From: Anaerolineales bacterium UBA2317
GTDB lineage: Bacteria > Chloroflexota > Anaerolineae > Anaerolineales > Villigracilaceae
NCBI GenBank assembly: GCA_002345215.1
Contig: DDVH01000025.1
Coordinates: 111,908 to 175,907, forward strand
Direction: 5' to 3'
DNA length: 64,000 bases
Made by a program: the position numbers and the translations under genes. Below the pieces are notes generated by a model. The model was not told the origin of the DNA and did no database searches. It saw only the letters and a program-made list of their open reading frames with translations. Below, in pieces: positions 51,503 to 60,226 of this stretch. Positions within the stretch are counted from its first letter, which is position 1. Every line of letters starts with the position of its first letter.

Positions 51503-51910
51503 ATGAAAAAAATATACTTTCTTATAATTGCTTTAGTGGTTTTACTTTCTGCCTGTTCAGGAAGTTCTGTTTCCTTGGAAGGTGAATGGAAATTAGTTTC
51601 TTATGGTGACTCAGCGAATCCAACATCTGCTTTACAAGATATTGAAACTTCTATCAATTACAACCAACATCATCAGATTAATGGAGATATTGGTTGTAAT
51701 GTGTTCAATGGGGATTACCAAATAATAGATGATTTAATTACATTTACTTCGATTAACTCAACCAAAATGTACTGTAAAGATACAGGATATCAAGAAACTG
51801 TTGTCTTGAACATCTTATCAGAACAAACGCTAAATTTTGAATTAAGTGGAAATCAATTAACTCTCACAACGCAAGATGGTTCGTCTGTGATTGTGTTGGA
51901 AAGAAAATAA
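51503..51910 (+). CDS. META-domain (HslJ-like) lipoprotein
   Basis: A 135-residue exported lipoprotein with lipobox LLSACSG (Cys18). It has one META domain. The block LEGEWKLVSYGD at its start and NGDIGCNVFNGDYQI with TSTK-like STKMYC in the middle are the family pattern. META proteins in bacteria are linked to heat-shock or novobiocin tolerance but have no defined activity. GGAG precedes the ATG. It is transcribed alone and ends at a GC-rich terminator. Confidence 0.88.
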   Translation: MKKIYFLIIALVVLLSACSGSSVSLEGEWKLVSYGDSANPTSALQDIETSINYNQHHQINGDIGCNVFNGDYQIIDDLITFTSINSTKMYCKDTGYQETVVLNILSEQTLNFELSGNQLTLTTQDGSSVIVLERK

Positions 51911-51927
51911 CCCTCAACATATCTGCT

Positions 51928-51989
51928 AACGCCGCCGTCCTCGGCGGCGTTTTATTTCTTATAAAAGTTTGCGCCGAGGACGGCGCAAA
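51928..51989. terminator. Pair of GC-rich terminators (plus and minus)
   Basis: AACGCCGCCG/CGGCGGCGTT (51928-51951) with TTTTATTT serves the META gene. TTTGCGCCG/CGGCGCAAA (51968-51989) followed on the minus strand by CTTTTAT serves the ABC-2 operon. Both have TCCT or AGGA loops like the one at 39988. Confidence 0.85.
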
Positions 51990-51996
51990 GAGCGCA

Positions 51997-52782
51997 TTAA
52001 CTACTTGCGCCACTATAACGCTTCAAACCTGCTTTCCAGACTTGTGAAGCGATAACAAAACTTGCAATGCCTATCAAAAAGAAAATCAAAACTTGCATAA
52101 AACCTAACTCGCCGCGTAAGGCTTGTAATGGAATTGTGGTTGCGACTGCAATGGGGATAATAAATGTAACAATCACTCGTAACCAAACAGGATAGACTGT
52201 TGCAGGATAACGTCCTGCATCTAACAAGGCTTGTAAGATGGTGACGTTGTTATCAAATTTTGTGAACCAAAACGTGAGGGCGATGAGGACAATCCACAAA
52301 CTGTAGATGACGATAATGCCTGAAAGGGCAAGCAGGAGGAAGGTCAGGATTTGAGGCGCAGTGATTAAGTCACCGGACATGTTGATGCCAATCACAATCA
52401 AAATGACGGCAAGAATCAAATCCCAAAATCTCCACACGGTGATGCGTGAAAATGTGACAAGGAACATGCTGTTGGCGGGTTGTAAAATGGTGTAATCCAT
52501 GGAGCCATCACGAATGGATTGATTGAATTTTTCGGTGTTGGGCCAGATGAGTGCAATCATCAATGTGTTGACGAGACGAAACACGCCGAGCAATGCAATC
52601 AGTTCGCCAATGCCCCAACCACCAAGCGTTTGTGTATTACTGAAGATAATATTTAAACTTAGTAATTCCCAGCCAAGCCACATTAAGTTTAATAAAATAT
52701 TTACAACTGTATCGGCACGATATGCCAATGACATTTGAATATTCATTTTGAGAAAGGCATAAATTAATTTAAGTGAGTGCAT
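51997..52782 (-). CDS. ABC-2 family (DUF990-like) permease B
   Basis: A 261-residue membrane protein with six helices. The pattern RADTVVNILLNLMWLGWELL near the N-terminus and FDNNVTILQALLDAGRYPATVYP in the middle is that of the DUF990/ABC-2 permease pair found next to an ABC ATPase. I use the ATG at 52782 (GGAG 7 nt upstream); the in-frame start at 52794 is a TTG without RBS. It starts 1 nt after the preceding permease stop. Confidence 0.88.
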   Translation of the reverse strand: MHSLKLIYAFLKMNIQMSLAYRADTVVNILLNLMWLGWELLSLNIIFSNTQTLGGWGIGELIALLGVFRLVNTLMIALIWPNTEKFNQSIRDGSMDYTILQPANSMFLVTFSRITVWRFWDLILAVILIVIGINMSGDLITAPQILTFLLLALSGIIVIYSLWIVLIALTFWFTKFDNNVTILQALLDAGRYPATVYPVWLRVIVTFIIPIAVATTIPLQALRGELGFMQVLIFFLIGIASFVIASQVWKAGLKRYSGASS

Positions 52783-52783
52783 G

Positions 52784-53581
52784 TTAGGCTCCAACCGCTG
52801 AATATTTTTTCACGCCTTTGCGCCAAACCCAGTTAAAGATAAGCCATGAAATAACAAGCCAAACGCCCGTCATTACATAGCCTTGAATGATTTGTGGTGT
52901 GGTGAGGTTGCCTAAAATTAATTGAATGGGATAGTACAACATCAATTGAAATGGAAGATATTGAGCAATATCTTGAATCACTTGTGGCATGAGTGGCAAT
53001 GGCACGAATTGACCTGAGAATAGCAAAATCAATGCGAAATAAAATTCATGAATGGAATAGACTCGCGTTGTCCAAAATGCTAAGGCGGTGATTGCCGCAG
53101 ATTGCAGGTAACCGATTAGAAATGCCAAAATCATGGCAGGGATAGAAAGCAAAATACCTGTCAATGTGACGCTACTAAAATCGGGTTGGAATAAGAAAAA
53201 AAGAATAATCCAAATAGGTGTAAGACCAAACATGGTTAATATTTTGAAAGCAACATTATTGACCAACGCATTCGTAAGCATCGGGTGAATGGGTCTGATG
53301 AGTTCTCCAGAAAGTGAGCCATCTTGAATTTTGTATCCGAATGTATGAATCACAATGTTGCTGGTCACTTGGTCACAAATAAGTAAGACCATGTAATAGG
53401 TTATAAAATCATTGGCAGTAAAACCATTCACGTCGCCATTGGCTGTTGCTATGCTCGTCCACACGGCGAGATAAATAATTGGCGAGACCAACCAATACAA
53501 TAGATACATTAACAAGTTGGCGCGATACTGCCATTGCTCTGCCCAGTTGACTTGCCAAAGTCTTTTGAAAATTAGAAACAT
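52784..53581 (-). CDS. ABC-2 family (DUF990-like) permease A
   Basis: A 265-residue six-helix membrane protein. The block AEQWQYRANLLMYLLYWLVSP leads into the first helix, and GSLSGELIRPIHPMLTNAL is the conserved loop of this family. It pairs with permease B as a heterodimeric exporter. RBS GGAG is 6 nt upstream of the ATG; the ATPase gene ends 9 nt before. Cargo is unknown, but such systems are often daunorubicin-type or polyketide exporters. Confidence 0.88.
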   Translation of the reverse strand: MFLIFKRLWQVNWAEQWQYRANLLMYLLYWLVSPIIYLAVWTSIATANGDVNGFTANDFITYYMVLLICDQVTSNIVIHTFGYKIQDGSLSGELIRPIHPMLTNALVNNVAFKILTMFGLTPIWIILFFLFQPDFSSVTLTGILLSIPAMILAFLIGYLQSAAITALAFWTTRVYSIHEFYFALILLFSGQFVPLPLMPQVIQDIAQYLPFQLMLYYPIQLILGNLTTPQIIQGYVMTGVWLVISWLIFNWVWRKGVKKYSAVGA

Positions 53582-53590
53582 AATGTCTCC

Positions 53591-54568
53591 TTATGCATTA
53601 AACGCTTGCTCAATTACATCTTCAATCGGTGGGTCGGCGATGGTAATGTCGCGGACGGGCAAATCAGCTAGAAGTCTGGATGTGATGCGGGTGACTTCAT
53701 CTGCTTTCACTTGGATAAATTTCTTATCCGCATCTTCCATGTTTTCAACTTGTTCACCATACTGAGACAAATCATGCTCGTCAGCATTTTCCATAAGCAC
53801 ACCAATCAACTTGAATGGCGCAATCTTTTTCGATAACTCATTGATGCCACCATCATATTTGAGTTGACCATGATGAATGATGATGATGCGTTCACACAAA
53901 GCAGTTACATCTGCCATGTAATGACTTGTGAGAATAATGGTTGCACCTGTGCGTTTATTGTATTCTTGCAAAAACTCACGGATGCGTGCCTGACCTGTAA
54001 TATCCAAACCGATAGTTGGTTCATCTAAAAATAAAACTTTAGGACGATGCAAAAGCCCAACTGCAATTTCACATTTCATTCTTTCGCCTAATGAAAGATT
54101 ACGAACAGGTTTTTTCATTAAAGGTTCGAGTTCAAGCAATTCATCTAATTCTTTATACGTTTCTTTATATTCATCATCAGGGATTCGGTAAATGGCTTGA
54201 TTCAACAAAAACGAATCAGCCGCAGGAATATCCCAAGACAAGCGATTGCGTTGACCCATCACCAAAGTCATTGACCGTAAATATTCAGTCTTCAATTCCC
54301 ACGGGGTGAATCCAAGCACATTTGCAGTTCCAGAAGTTGGATGCAATAACCCCGAAAGCATTTTGAGTGTGGTGGTTTTGCCAGCACCATTGGGACCTAA
54401 AAAGCCAACTACTTCACCTTGCTCAATATTGAAATTGACTTCTTGCACTGCTTTTACATCTTTATATTTACGATTAAAGAAACCACGCACAGCCGCGTTA
54501 AACCCACCTTCACGCTCAGGCACTTGATAGGTCTTACTTAATTGTTGTACAGAAATTGTGGGAGCCAT
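53591..54568 (-). CDS. ABC-2 exporter ATPase
   Basis: A 325-residue ATPase of the DrrA/NatA branch. Walker A is GPNGAGKTT, the signature is LSLGERMKCEIA, and Walker B is VLFLDEPTIGLD; the H-loop is SHYMAD. The C-terminal 80 residues form the usual accessory domain of DrrA-like ATPases. It is the first gene of a tight three-gene exporter operon with two permeases. A palindrome like that in the recA promoter lies 44 nt upstream of its ATG. Confidence 0.94.
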   Translation of the reverse strand: MAPTISVQQLSKTYQVPEREGGFNAAVRGFFNRKYKDVKAVQEVNFNIEQGEVVGFLGPNGAGKTTTLKMLSGLLHPTSGTANVLGFTPWELKTEYLRSMTLVMGQRNRLSWDIPAADSFLLNQAIYRIPDDEYKETYKELDELLELEPLMKKPVRNLSLGERMKCEIAVGLLHRPKVLFLDEPTIGLDITGQARIREFLQEYNKRTGATIILTSHYMADVTALCERIIIIHHGQLKYDGGINELSKKIAPFKLIGVLMENADEHDLSQYGEQVENMEDADKKFIQVKADEVTRITSRLLADLPVRDITIADPPIEDVIEQAFNA

Positions 54569-54611
54569 AACACCTCTCTATAAAAATTAGAAGAGGTATT
54601 CTACTATAAAT

Positions 54612-54625
54612 AGAACAAAAGTGCT
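54612..54625 (-). promoter_or_regulatory. Candidate LexA-like palindrome upstream of the ABC-2 operon
   Basis: AGCACTTTTGTTCT on the minus strand is the same AGAAC-N4-GTGCT form as the recA site. It sits just upstream of AT-rich sequence with TATAGT and TAGAAT as possible -10 elements. One mismatch from the perfect box, so chance is possible. Confidence 0.35.
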
Positions 54626-54635
54626 AGATGAAATT

Positions 54636-54749
54636 ATGTCATTGCGAGCCTGATGGTCGAGTAGCAAAGCGTATCGAGACCGAAGGCGAAGCAATCCCCA
54701 ACTTAATCATAATAAGATTGCTTCGTCGCTTTGCTCCTCGCAATGACAT
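54636..54749. repeat. GTCATTGCGAG palindromic element, copy 2
   Basis: Terminal inverted repeat ATGTCATTGCGAG (54636-54648) and complement (54737-54749). Inside, GAAGCAATC and GATTGCTTCG form a second stem. Total length is 114 nt. It lies next to the gene ending at 54755. Confidence 0.88.
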
Positions 54750-54754
54750 AGTAC

Positions 54755-55237
54755 TTATTGTTGTACTTGTGCCTGCGGTTTTGATGGTGAATTATCTAAA
54801 GCCACTCTAAAACCTACATAAGCGGCAAGAGCATAGAATAACAAATCTCTAAAATCAAAAGCAATGGTGAAAAGTTCTATTACTGAAAATGGATTTGTGA
54901 TTAAGAAAAACAATACTTCAATAAAAGATGTACTCTCTTCGCGTGCAATTGCACCAACGTAAAATAGAAAGTTCCCAAGCACACAACCAATCAAAGATAA
55001 AACTGCGCTGGAAAGTCCAAACATTAAGCTGTGACCTTTGCCAAAGAATCGGAAAGCGATTCCTACCAAAAAGCCAAGCCCAATAGACATATATCCAATT
55101 TGATATTGTGTAAAGTATGTAATTGCGCCCCAAATCACTGCCCCAACCAACATAGCAGCCCCGCCAGCAATCAAACCTAAAATATAGTTTGAATCATAAT
55201 CAATTTGCTCAATAGCAGAGGAAGAAGAGTCTATCAT
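54755..55237 (-). CDS. Small four-helix membrane protein
   Basis: A 160-residue membrane protein with four helices (about 20-45, 50-65, 72-95 and 120-145) and polar ends. The Gly/Ala-rich helices (LGLIAGGAAMLVGAVIWGAI) resemble small DUF-type membrane proteins of Chloroflexota, but I cannot name the family. RBS GGAG precedes the ATG. It is flanked by a GTCATTGCGAG repeat on its 3' side. Confidence 0.65.
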   Translation of the reverse strand: MIDSSSSAIEQIDYDSNYILGLIAGGAAMLVGAVIWGAITYFTQYQIGYMSIGLGFLVGIAFRFFGKGHSLMFGLSSAVLSLIGCVLGNFLFYVGAIAREESTSFIEVLFFLITNPFSVIELFTIAFDFRDLLFYALAAYVGFRVALDNSPSKPQAQVQQ

Positions 55238-55296
55238 TTGTATTCTCCTAATAAATGAATTTACGGTTTATATAACCGCCTGCCTCAAGTATATTC

Positions 55297-55935
55297 TTAA
55301 AATGCAGAAACGCGATACCAAATCTCTACATTGACATGAATCGTTTTCGAATGTTGAATATCCATACTCAAACTTGGCACATCAGCAGAAGCCGCGCGTG
55401 ATTTCATCATCATGGCTTGCGGTTGAAACACTGGCGTTTCTTCATCATAAATATTTTCAATAAAATCATACACGCCCAACAACTTGACATTCAACGAACC
55501 AGCCACTTGCTCCGCTTTTGTTTTTGCTTTTTCAATTGCAACCTTCAACATTTTATTGCGCGTTTCATCTTCGTTATATTTCCACTCAATCCGTTCAAGC
55601 GTAGCATTTTTTTGAGATGAAATCACATCTAACATCCCCGCCAATTGATTCAAATCCTCACAGCGGATTTTCAAACGATACACAGCACTAGATGATTTTA
55701 ACAACACGCCGCTTTCTGTTTCAAGATGAACGCCCTGTAACTTAATCGCCTCTTCCTTGACCTTGAAACTGGCCAATGCTTCCACAAGCTGATTCACCTC
55801 TTTGGCTTTTTTCATCGCCTCATTCCCACTGACCAGTGATGAGCCTTTCACAGTCACATGCAAATCGGCATACGTAGCAGAAATCTCTTCTTTATGATTT
55901 ACAGATATTTTTATTGTATCGGGTTTATGTTCCAT
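55297..55935 (-). CDS. SIMPL domain (DUF541) protein
   Basis: A 212-residue protein without a signal peptide. The SIMPL pattern is clear: DLHVTVKGSSLVSGNEAMKKA near the start, LQGVHLETES, YRLKIRCEDLNQLAGMLDVI and MLKVAIEKAKTKAEQVAGSL. Secreted relatives (BP26 of Brucella) form channel-like oligomers; here the protein looks cytoplasmic. It is bracketed by GTCATTGCGAG repeats and its role is unknown. Confidence 0.85.
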   Translation of the reverse strand: MEHKPDTIKISVNHKEEISATYADLHVTVKGSSLVSGNEAMKKAKEVNQLVEALASFKVKEEAIKLQGVHLETESGVLLKSSSAVYRLKIRCEDLNQLAGMLDVISSQKNATLERIEWKYNEDETRNKMLKVAIEKAKTKAEQVAGSLNVKLLGVYDFIENIYDEETPVFQPQAMMMKSRAASADVPSLSMDIQHSKTIHVNVEIWYRVSAF

Positions 55936-55947
55936 AATTTCCTATCT

Positions 55948-56039
55948 CGTCATTGCGAGGAGCAAAGCGACGAAGCAATCTTATGATTAAGTTGGAGATT
56001 GCTTCGCCGCAAAGAACAAAAACGCGGCTCGCAATGACG
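55948..56039. repeat. GTCATTGCGAG palindromic element, copy 3
   Basis: Inverted repeat with arms CGTCATTGCGAG (55948-55959) and complement (56028-56039), interior GAAGCAATCT and GATTGCTTCG as in copy 2. It fills the gap between SIMPL and kynureninase genes. Total length is 92 nt. Confidence 0.88.
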
Positions 56040-56043
56040 GATA

Positions 56044-57315
56044 CTAAGTCACCAACAACTTCTGCTTTGGATATTTCTCAAATCTTTTCTCTTCCATCAC
56101 TTGACGAATTCTATCAAAACCTTCCCAAACCTCAGCAAAAGAAATATACAAAGGCGCAAATCCCAAGCGGATATTATCTGGCGCACGAAAATCGGGGATG
56201 ACATTCATCTCTTCAATCAATGCTCTGTTAATTCTATACCCATCTTCATGGCGGATAGAAATATGTGAGCCTCGTTGACTTGAATCAGTTGGTGAGCCTA
56301 ACGTAAAACCATATTTTGCTAAAACATTTTCAGTGAGATAAACCGCATAATCCGTCATCAAAATTGATTTTTCACGAATCGCATCCATGCCTGCTTGTAA
56401 AGTTGGTTCAAGACCTGCTTCCATTGTGAGCAATGAAATCATAGGTTGTGTGCCGACTAAAAATCTTTGGGCACCATCAGCAGGTTCATAATCGAGTCCA
56501 AAATCAAACGGATTTTTTTGTCCCCACCAACCCCAAATTGGAGAAGAGAGTTTATTTTGTATTTTTTTGTTGACATATAAAAAGCCTGGTGCACCTGGTC
56601 CACCATTGAGGTATTTATAAGTACAACCAATTGCAAAATCGGCATTACATTTATCTAATTCAATGGGAACAGAACCAACGGAATGACTCAAATCCCACAA
56701 AACTAAAGCACCTTTTTTGTGTGCCAGTTCTGTGATTCTTTGCATGTCATAGATATATCCGCTTTTGAAAACAACATGTGACAAAGTCACTAAGGCTGTG
56801 TTTTCATTCATTGCAGATTCAAGTTCTGCGATATTGGGCGTGATGTCATTATCACTTGCGCCGATGCGAATAATCTCATGTTGATTTCCGAGATTTTGTT
56901 TAATCCCCTGCAAAATATATAAATCAGATGGGAAGTTAAAAGTATCAGTGATGATTCGTTTTTTGTTTGGCTGTAAAGTCAATGCAGAGGTGGCAAGTTT
57001 GAAAAGGTTAAGTGACACAGTGTCATTCACTAAAACTTTACCAGCTTCTGCACCAATCAATTGACCAATTTTGTTACCGACTCTTGCTGGCGCTTCCCAC
57101 CAGCCTTTATTCCAACCACGGATTAAATCTTTGCCCCATTGCTCGTCCACAACTTCTCTGGCTTTGGCTTGTGCTAATTTTGGAAGGATGCCGAGCGAAT
57201 TGCCATCAAGGTAGATTAAGTTGAGGTCGTGAATCAGGAACAAATCACGAGAAGAGGCGAGTTTGTCTTTAGAGTCAAGTTGAAGTGCGAAATCTTTTGA
57301 AGTTGAAAAATCCAA
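56044..57315 (-). CDS. kynU: Kynureninase
   Basis: A 423-residue PLP enzyme that splits kynurenine to anthranilate and alanine. The PLP-lysine is in GCTYKYLNGGPGAPGF, and DLSHSVGSVPIEL just before supplies the pyridine-N Asp. The N-terminal YLDGNSLGILP and the C-terminal GSHISIRHED are typical. The start is a TTG at 57315 with AAGGA in the end of the preceding gene. No other tryptophan or NAD genes are in the window, so its pathway here is unclear. Confidence 0.94.
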   Translation of the reverse strand: MDFSTSKDFALQLDSKDKLASSRDLFLIHDLNLIYLDGNSLGILPKLAQAKAREVVDEQWGKDLIRGWNKGWWEAPARVGNKIGQLIGAEAGKVLVNDTVSLNLFKLATSALTLQPNKKRIITDTFNFPSDLYILQGIKQNLGNQHEIIRIGASDNDITPNIAELESAMNENTALVTLSHVVFKSGYIYDMQRITELAHKKGALVLWDLSHSVGSVPIELDKCNADFAIGCTYKYLNGGPGAPGFLYVNKKIQNKLSSPIWGWWGQKNPFDFGLDYEPADGAQRFLVGTQPMISLLTMEAGLEPTLQAGMDAIREKSILMTDYAVYLTENVLAKYGFTLGSPTDSSQRGSHISIRHEDGYRINRALIEEMNVIPDFRAPDNIRLGFAPLYISFAEVWEGFDRIRQVMEEKRFEKYPKQKLLVT

Positions 57316-57318
57316 TTT

Positions 57319-57900
57319 TTATTTTCCTTTAGAAATAAATTCGCAAGATAAAATTTGTTTGGTGTCTTTGGTGTAATAAAAAATATAAGTATCGCCTTCT
57401 TTTATCATATTCAATAATTCTTCATCTACATCTTCAAATTTAATTTTGCCAACTCGCAGTTCATATTGCTGTTCTGTTCGATACCGTGGACCTGTGCTAG
57501 AACCTGTAGAAACTTGTTTCTCAACTTTGACGAAATTAACTTCACCCTCTACTTTTTGAAGGGAATAATCTACTTTCGAAGAAGCAATCCAAAACATAAG
57601 CCATACAAACACGCCGATGATAAGGGTCGGAAAAACCATGGCAAAAATGATGCTAATCAAATCACTCGTGGATGCAGTTGAAAATGAAAATCCGTCACTG
57701 ATGAGGTTAAAGACAAGAAATGCAACAATACAAAGGTTGAGGAAAATTAATCCAAAACCGATATAGCGAAATGTTCTGGAAGTGCTTTTTTCAGTTTCTT
57801 GAATCTGTTTTTCTTGTTTAACAGAAAGTTTGCCATTTTGATTGGCAATCAAATCGCTTTGGTCAAAATCAAAAAACTTTCGTAATTCAGTGTCAGACAT
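57319..57900 (-). CDS. Small membrane protein with two helices, unknown function
   Basis: A 193-residue protein. An N-terminal polar region of about 45 residues precedes two membrane helices (about 47-68 and 82-108). A soluble domain of about 80 residues follows (FVKVEKQVSTGSSTGPRYRT ... YELRVGKIKFEDVDEELL) and looks beta-rich. No family recognised. Its last codons supply the ribosome site of kynU (3-nt gap), so they are coupled. Confidence 0.62.
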   Translation of the reverse strand: MSDTELRKFFDFDQSDLIANQNGKLSVKQEKQIQETEKSTSRTFRYIGFGLIFLNLCIVAFLVFNLISDGFSFSTASTSDLISIIFAMVFPTLIIGVFVWLMFWIASSKVDYSLQKVEGEVNFVKVEKQVSTGSSTGPRYRTEQQYELRVGKIKFEDVDEELLNMIKEGDTYIFYYTKDTKQILSCEFISKGK

Positions 57901-57933
57901 TATATTCTCCTAAGCAATATTAACAACCAAATA

Positions 57934-57966
57934 TAAAAAAAGTGGCACAGATTTAACTGTGCCACT
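57934..57966 (-). terminator. lysS terminator
   Basis: Hairpin AGTGGCACAG/CTGTGCCACT (57941-57966, ATTTAA loop) followed on the minus strand by TTTTTTTATA, just past the lysS stop. Confidence 0.9.
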
Positions 57967-57970
57967 AGTA

Positions 57971-59479
57971 CTATTCTTCTTTTCGTAAAGCGGGGAATAA
58001 TAAAACTTCACGAATTGAATGTTTATCGGTCAACAACATGGTGATGCGGTCAACGCCCATGCCAAAGCCACCATTTGGCGGCATACCATAACGCATGGCT
58101 CGCAAATAATCTTCATCCAATGGATGCTGGTCTTCATCACCCGCTTCATAGTCACGACCCATTTCAATGAAGCGTTGTTCTTGGTCAAGCGGGTCATTCA
58201 ATTCTGTGAAGGCATTACATAATTCAAAGCCTGCTACATAGCCTTCAAAACGCTCGACAGTTAATGGGTCACCTGGAATTGATTTCGCCAGCGGAGAAAT
58301 ATCACGCGGATAGTTATATAAAAATGTCGGTTGGATTAACGTCGGCTCCAAAAATTCGGATACGAGGAAATCAATTAACTTGCCGCGTGTGGCTTTCGCA
58401 TCAGGATGTGCGCCAGGTTGTTTCTCTTTTATGGCTTTTAATAACGCCTCAGCAGTTTTGTGCTCGTTGATGTCAATGCCGCTGGTTTGTAAAATTCCAT
58501 CACGCATTTCGAGTCTTTTCCATGGCGGTTTGAATTCCAATTCATGCTCACCAAATTTTACTTTTGTTGAGCCAGTCACTTGTTCGGCAGTATAAGCCAC
58601 CATTTGTTCGGTCAATTCCATTACTTGCAGATAATCCGCGTATGCCCAATAAAATTCAAGTTGCGTGAATTCAGGATTATGTTTAAAAGAAACACCTTCA
58701 TTACGAAAGTCTCTTCCAATTTCATATACTTTTTCTAAATTGCCGACTAATAATCGTTTGAGATATAACTCAAACGAAATTCTCAAATACATATCTTGCT
58801 CAAGTTCGTTGTGATGTGTCACAAATGGACGAGCCGCCGCGCCACCATACAACGGTTGCAAAATGGGAGTCTCCACTTCAAGAAAACCTTTGTTATCTAA
58901 AAAGTCTCTGAGTGATTTAACAACTTTCGCACGTTTACGAAATGTTTCTCGCACTTCTGGGTTGACTGCTAAATCTGCATAGCGTTGACGAGCACGCAAT
59001 TCTGGGTCTTCTAATGTCGCATGTCTGACGACAGTACCGTCATCTAACGTAACATCTTTGTCGGCAGGCAGAGGAGTCACCGCTTTGGCAAGCAGTTTGA
59101 AGTCATGTACATGAAGCGTCACTTCCCCACTTTTGGTGCGGAACATGACGCCAGTCGCTTCAATGAAATCACCTAAATCAAAAAGTTTATTAAAGAATGC
59201 AAGTTTTTCATTTAATTCATTCACACGCAAAAATAATTGCACTTTGCCATCACCATCTTCAATATGAACAAAGGTGATTTTTCCACCTGCCCGCATCGAA
59301 CGAATACGACCAGCCAAAGTTGCTTTTACTTCCTTTGTCTCATCGGATTCAAATTCAGCAATAGCTTGTTGACTCGTATGTGTGCGCGTTGCACGAGTTG
59401 GATACGCCTCAACACCTTCAGCACGAAGCTCTTCTAATTTTTGTAAACGGATTTTTTCAAGTGAGTTGTATTCTGCCAT
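57971..59479 (-). CDS. lysS: Lysyl-tRNA synthetase (class II)
   Basis: A 502-residue class II synthetase that charges tRNA-Lys. The N-terminal OB domain (about 50-150) and the class II motifs are visible: motif 1 (FLDNKGFLEVETPILQPLYGGAAARPF), motif 2 (RDFRNEGVSFKHNPEFTQLEFY) and motif 3 (GMPPNGGFGMGVDRITML). I start at ATG 59479, preceded by AGGAAAG; the in-frame TTG at 59485 is less likely. It lies downstream of greA and separated by a terminator. Confidence 0.97.
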   Translation of the reverse strand: MAEYNSLEKIRLQKLEELRAEGVEAYPTRATRTHTSQQAIAEFESDETKEVKATLAGRIRSMRAGGKITFVHIEDGDGKVQLFLRVNELNEKLAFFNKLFDLGDFIEATGVMFRTKSGEVTLHVHDFKLLAKAVTPLPADKDVTLDDGTVVRHATLEDPELRARQRYADLAVNPEVRETFRKRAKVVKSLRDFLDNKGFLEVETPILQPLYGGAAARPFVTHHNELEQDMYLRISFELYLKRLLVGNLEKVYEIGRDFRNEGVSFKHNPEFTQLEFYWAYADYLQVMELTEQMVAYTAEQVTGSTKVKFGEHELEFKPPWKRLEMRDGILQTSGIDINEHKTAEALLKAIKEKQPGAHPDAKATRGKLIDFLVSEFLEPTLIQPTFLYNYPRDISPLAKSIPGDPLTVERFEGYVAGFELCNAFTELNDPLDQEQRFIEMGRDYEAGDEDQHPLDEDYLRAMRYGMPPNGGFGMGVDRITMLLTDKHSIREVLLFPALRKEE

Positions 59480-59531
59480 GAGCAATCTTTCCTCTTTCTT
59501 CTTCCATTATAAAAGAAGAAAGGAAATTTCT

Positions 59532-59570
59532 AAAATAAAAACCGCGCCTAATTTTGAACTAGGCGCGGTT
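59532..59570 (-). terminator. greA terminator
   Basis: Arms ACCGCGCCTA and TAGGCGCGGT (59541-59569, 9-nt loop) followed on the minus strand by TTTTTATTTTA. It lies 19 nt after the greA stop. Confidence 0.9.
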
Positions 59571-59588
59571 AAGAAAGTCGCGTCCTAT

Positions 59589-60059
59589 TTAACCGACTTT
59601 CAAAATCTTCACATTATAAGTACCACCGGGTGTTTCCACTTTGACCACATCATTTACCTTGTGACCTAAAATGGCTTTGCCAATCGGCGACTCGTTAGAG
59701 ATTTTTCCTTCGCGTGGGTTGGCTTCTGCCGCGCCGACAATCGTAAAAGTTTCGGCTTCAAAGTTACCTTCTTTAATCGTCACCTTCGAACCGACCTGAA
59801 CCCCATCCCCTTTTTTATGTTTGCCGTTTTCTTCAATGATTTGGGCAGTGGCAAGCAAAATTTCAAGCTCTTGAATCCGCCCTTCTACAAAAGCCTGCTC
59901 ATTCTTGGCAGCTTCATATTCTGCATTTTCAATCAACTCGCCACCCTCCATTGCCTCATGCAAACGGTCAGCAACTTCTTGACGTTTCTTAGTACGCAGG
60001 TGGTCTAGCTCATCCTGCAACTTGTTGAAACCCTCTTTGGTAAGAAAATTTGTAGTCAT
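59589..60059 (-). CDS. greA: Transcription elongation factor GreA
   Basis: A 156-residue factor that rescues stalled RNA polymerase by stimulating transcript cleavage. The N-terminal coiled coil has the tip acidic residues in AEYEAAKNEQAFVEGR, and the C-terminal FKBP-like domain shows NESPIGKAILGHKVND. I start at the ATG at 60059 (AGGAC upstream); the in-frame ATG at 60107 lies inside the leader hairpins. The leader contains two hairpins, one terminator-like, behind a promoter. Confidence 0.96.
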   Translation of the reverse strand: MTTNFLTKEGFNKLQDELDHLRTKKRQEVADRLHEAMEGGELIENAEYEAAKNEQAFVEGRIQELEILLATAQIIEENGKHKKGDGVQVGSKVTIKEGNFEAETFTIVGAAEANPREGKISNESPIGKAILGHKVNDVVKVETPGGTYNVKILKVG

Positions 60060-60083
60060 TGTATTGTCCTGCACTAATGAATT

Positions 60084-60175
60084 TTGCATCTCTAAAAAGA
60101 GATGCAAGGATAAAAAATTTTCGGGCTATTCCCGAAAAACGCGCATACTATATCACGACTCAATTGCCCATACAA
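60084..60175 (-). promoter_or_regulatory. greA promoter and leader with terminator-like hairpin
   Basis: Minus-strand TTGTAT (60170-60175), 17-nt spacer, TATAGT (60147-60152), start near 60141. Only a few nt later TTTTCGGG/CCCGAAAA (60118-60138) followed by TTTTTT would stop transcription. A second 10-bp hairpin, TTGCATCTCT/AGAGATGCAA (60084-60107), lies before the ribosome site. The first hairpin could instead be the terminator of the upstream PIG-L gene. Confidence 0.6.
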
Positions 60176-60226
60176 GCCCCAAAAACATTACAAAAGTACG
60201 GTTTTACACAAACAAAAATGATGGTT

